DNA from: Planctomycetota bacterium
Lineage (GTDB): Bacteria > Planctomycetota > Phycisphaerae > Sedimentisphaerales > Anaerobacaceae
Assembly: GCA_017885385.1 (NCBI GenBank)
Contig: JAFNGF010000156.1
Coordinates: 1 to 7,644 of the forward strand
Length of the DNA: 7,644 nt
Reading direction: 5' to 3'
Part shown: positions 5,883 through 7,644 of the stretch, in pieces
Position numbering within the stretch: position 1 is the stretch's first letter
Layout: each line of letters begins with the position of its first letter
Translations under genes and position numbers: made by a program
The notes under the pieces: generated by a model
Told to the model about the DNA's origin: nothing
The model's input: the letters and a program-made list of their open reading frames with translations, nothing else
Databases searched by the model: none

Positions 5883-7502
5883 TTACCCGATTTTCGGCAA
5901 GGGTCCGGGGCGAAACTGGGCTTCTACAGCACCTTTCTCACACATCTGCTTCAACAGGGCTATCACCTCGGCATACGAGACCCCTAAACCGCGTCCGCCT
6001 CCGGCGGACTCAGCTTTGGTCGACGGCTCCTCACAGAGTGTTCGAATAATATCAGCGAGCTCAAACGAGCTTTTCAACTGTGCTATTACGCTGGGTCGTT
6101 TGGGATGCTTGCGTATTAGTGAAATATATTTTTGCCCAGCCGGGGCATTCAGTATTATATCGCCCTCGGCTGATTGCACAAAAATATCGTCGTGACACAA
6201 TATTGGAGCGCCAAATATCGCGATTCGCGCCTGCCCGCTGCGAGAGACAAAGATCACCTTTTCTCTGCTCTGTGCGATTTGTTCCAGAAAGAAACTACGC
6301 CCGATGCGCTCCCGTGTCAAAGCGGGGTCGTCCAGTTCCCGTAACTGCTCGTATGCAGCCAGCTTGATGTTAAAATCGCTGTCAAGCAGCAGCCTGCGTA
6401 ATACGGCTGGTGCATAGTCCTGCGCCGCTGGTACAGCCATCGCCCGCAACGCATCGAGCCGATATGCAGAATTCTTATCCACAGCAATCTGCCTGAGCGT
6501 CTCCATGCTCTGCTGACTGCCCAGGCTGAGCATACATCTGGCTGCTCGGAACCTCACCTCTTCGTTGGACGAGCTCAGCAAAACACCCACTTTATCAATG
6601 CTTGCACTGCCGATGGTCTCAAGAGCGATCTCACTGGTCTGCTTATCCTGAGAAACTGCAAGCTCCTTAACAAGCGTCATTATCCTTTCCTTAGTGATTT
6701 CCGGCGTCTGATCAAGGTACATCGCCCTGACCATCGCGATAAATCTCTGCTCTCGGCCCCTGTACTTAGCAGGCACCATCAGCTCAATCCGAGCAGGAGA
6801 AACTGCCTCAGCCGCGCCCAACCCAAAACGTTCGTTCAGCCGATTGCGGATACGGCTCGCGGTCCGAAAGTCGGGACGGCGAAGCTCCAGGCTTATCCTT
6901 TGCTGGCTAAGAACCTTTCCGCCGGCTAAGACATATCCGACCCTATTATCAGTTGCGGCAGCACCGATCTTGTCTGCGAAGACCGACCCTTCAGCATTTG
7001 CTAAAACTCTCGTAGTTATGCCAAAGGTTCCTCTGGCTTTGAGCTCTGCGGTGTACAGCCAGCCGTGTTCCAGCGAGGTTGTTCGCGTCCCCGGCAAGGC
7101 AGTTACTTTTACATCGAAGTATTGGTTTTTCCAGGCTACCGCCGGCATTACTGCTTCTATCTGTACAACCGCGGTATCAGTACTGTTAATGAGCTTTTCA
7201 ACGTTCACACCGCTCTGAGGCAGTTGCGTTTGAATGTATCGCACAAGATAAGCTCTAATCTGGGGCGGACACTCCGCTGAACCTGTCCCGCTTAGCCCGG
7301 CTACCAGCCCATAGCCTTCGACGGGGATCGACTCAGGCGTGACTATTTCTGCCAGTGACTCGATAGTAGTGCCGAGGTCTTTCGCAGGTGCAAGCCCTTT
7401 TGATTTATCGACGCCGGCTCTGCCACAGCCGGCTATCAGGCAAGAGCCGACCAAAGCTGCCAGCACGAACGCAATTTTCCGCCCTATAACATCCATACGC
7501 AT
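5883..7502 (-). CDS. Lipoprotein with FlgI (P-ring)-like region and HEAT-type repeats
   Basis: Starting at ATG 7502, the product has 539 residues. It opens with a lipoprotein signal peptide: basic GRK, hydrophobic IAFVLAALVG, then lipobox LIAGC with the lipidated Cys at about 26. Residues about 57-245 resemble the flagellar P-ring protein FlgI: VEGYGLVAGLSGTG (about 61-74), then TAVVQIEAVMPAVAWKNQYF followed by DVKVTALPGT, the counterpart of FlgI's aDVALVxVxAxLPPFA / IDVTVSSLGDA. Residues about 275-400 contain HEAT-type helical repeats (for example NEEVRFRAARCMLSLGS, SAYRLDALRAMAVPA and DFNIKLAAYEQLREL). A beta-rich section (about 414-464) and a helical tail after a Gly-rich linker follow. 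No flagellar gene is nearby, and a lipid anchor is unlike classic FlgI. It is probably an envelope ring or scaffold protein; that role is inferred. The start is uncertain: ATG 7496 and TTG 7535 are in frame, but the TTG overlaps a likely -35 box. Confidence 0.75.
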   Translation of the reverse strand: MRMDVIGRKIAFVLAALVGSCLIAGCGRAGVDKSKGLAPAKDLGTTIESLAEIVTPESIPVEGYGLVAGLSGTGSAECPPQIRAYLVRYIQTQLPQSGVNVEKLINSTDTAVVQIEAVMPAVAWKNQYFDVKVTALPGTRTTSLEHGWLYTAELKARGTFGITTRVLANAEGSVFADKIGAAATDNRVGYVLAGGKVLSQQRISLELRRPDFRTASRIRNRLNERFGLGAAEAVSPARIELMVPAKYRGREQRFIAMVRAMYLDQTPEITKERIMTLVKELAVSQDKQTSEIALETIGSASIDKVGVLLSSSNEEVRFRAARCMLSLGSQQSMETLRQIAVDKNSAYRLDALRAMAVPAAQDYAPAVLRRLLLDSDFNIKLAAYEQLRELDDPALTRERIGRSFFLEQIAQSREKVIFVSRSGQARIAIFGAPILCHDDIFVQSAEGDIILNAPAGQKYISLIRKHPKRPSVIAQLKSSFELADIIRTLCEEPSTKAESAGGGRGLGVSYAEVIALLKQMCEKGAVEAQFRPGPLPKIG

Positions 7503-7506
7503 AACA

Positions 7507-7535
7507 ATAATATGCCTTTCTGCCCGGCGCGTCAA
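7507..7535 (-). promoter_or_regulatory. Strong sigma70-type promoter for the FlgI-like gene, with upstream A-tract
   Basis: On the minus strand TTGACG (7535-7530, 5/6) and TATTAT (7512-7507, 5/6) are separated by exactly 17 bp. Transcription would start near 7500, right at the candidate ATGs 7502 and 7496, so the mRNA would be leaderless or nearly so. An eight-A tract (7558-7551) lies about 50-58 bp upstream of that start, where an UP element for the RNA polymerase alpha subunit could sit. Confidence 0.55.
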
Positions 7536-7560
7536 GGCCTGCTCTGAGGGTTTTTTTTAT

Positions 7561-7588
7561 TTGAATAAGGCTGCCCGGCCGCTATAAT
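7561..7588 (+). promoter_or_regulatory. Sigma70-type promoter for the rightward PIN-like gene
   Basis: TATAAT (7583-7588) is a perfect -10. TTGAAT (7561-7566) is a 4/6 -35 at 16 bp spacing. The start of transcription would be near 7595, only a few nucleotides before ATG 7601. It is divergent from the promoter of the FlgI-like gene. Confidence 0.5.
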
Positions 7589-7600
7589 GATAACAACTGT

Positions 7601-7644
7601 ATGCCCTTCGAGAGAACCATAAGAGTATATGCCGACACGTCCGT
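7601..7644 (+). CDS. Probable PIN-domain protein (partial, first 14 codons)
   Basis: From ATG 7601 the frame stays open to the right edge and reads MPFERTIRVYADTS. The RVYADTS string matches the start of many PIN-domain (VapC-like) proteins, where strand 1 ends in the first catalytic aspartate, usually as (I/V)Y(I/L/V)DTSV. PIN domains are Mg2+-dependent RNases, often toxins in toxin-antitoxin pairs. Only 14 residues are visible, so catalytic completeness and any antitoxin partner cannot be judged; no antitoxin gene precedes it in this window. There is no obvious Shine-Dalgarno, and the predicted promoter would leave almost no leader. A second ATG at 7629 in another frame gives MPTRP and is less likely. 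Confidence 0.45.
   Translation, partial: MPFERTIRVYADTS

Noticed and set aside
5326..6195. A 289-codon open frame on the plus strand
   Set aside because: It runs antisense to both the SMC N-terminal head and the C-terminus of the FlgI-like gene, spans their intergenic region, and its product has no recognisable domain. It is a shadow of the real genes.
7503..7535. TTG at 7535 as the start of the FlgI-like protein
   Set aside because: The codon coincides with a strong -35 box, lacks a convincing ribosome-binding site, and would add 11 residues before an already complete lipoprotein signal peptide.
7551..7558. Eight-T run on the plus strand as a terminator tail
   Set aside because: No stable GC-rich stem precedes it and no plus-strand gene ends there; it fits better as an A-tract upstream of the leftward promoter.
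1..7644. CRISPR arrays, tRNA or rRNA genes, insertion sequences, phage genes, a multi-gene defence system
   Set aside because: None were seen: no regularly spaced direct repeats, no cloverleaf-like sequence, no transposase frame, and no cluster of linked accessory genes.

Overview
The window looks like chromosomal DNA from a Planctomycetota bacterium, probably of the Phycisphaerae or Sedimentisphaerales type. This is inferred from family features and not from a search. The main clues are a HAF-repeat-like protein with a PEP-CTERM sorting tag, a FlgI-like lipoprotein carrying HEAT-type repeats in a non-flagellar setting, a catalytically degenerate M16 peptidase homologue, and mid-range GC content.

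Layout from left to right. (1) 1-481, minus: the N-terminal 160 residues of an M16-family (insulinase/processing-peptidase-like) protein that runs off the left edge and lacks the HxxEH zinc motif. (2) 625-1644, minus: a class I SAM-dependent methyltransferase with a helical N-terminal extension, substrate unknown. (3) 1645-1815: a divergent intergenic region with two inverted repeats and a good extended -10 promoter firing rightward. (4) 1816-2103, plus: a 95-residue secreted PEP-CTERM protein that looks like a collapsed HAF-repeat protein. (5) 2125-2145: a hairpin between convergent genes. (6) 2148-5741, minus: a complete, canonical SMC chromosome-segregation ATPase of 1197 residues. (7) 5742-5882: the smc leader, with a perfect 9-bp inverted repeat enclosing a second stem. 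(8) 5883-7502, minus: a lipoprotein joining a FlgI (P-ring)-like region to HEAT-type repeats. (9) 7503-7600: a divergent promoter region. (10) 7601-7644, plus: the first 14 codons of a probable PIN-domain protein, cut by the right edge.

The genes do not form one obvious pathway. The only certain housekeeping gene is smc. The FlgI-like lipoprotein gene lies 141 nt upstream of smc on the same strand and could be co-transcribed with it, but the hairpin-bearing leader suggests separate control. The PEP-CTERM gene is a lone rightward unit between leftward genes, with its own promoter. No rRNA, tRNA, CRISPR array, insertion sequence or complete unknown multi-gene system was seen. The most unusual items are the FlgI/HEAT lipoprotein with an apparently near-leaderless promoter, the pseudo-M16 protein, the shrunken HAF/PEP-CTERM protein and the smc leader structure.
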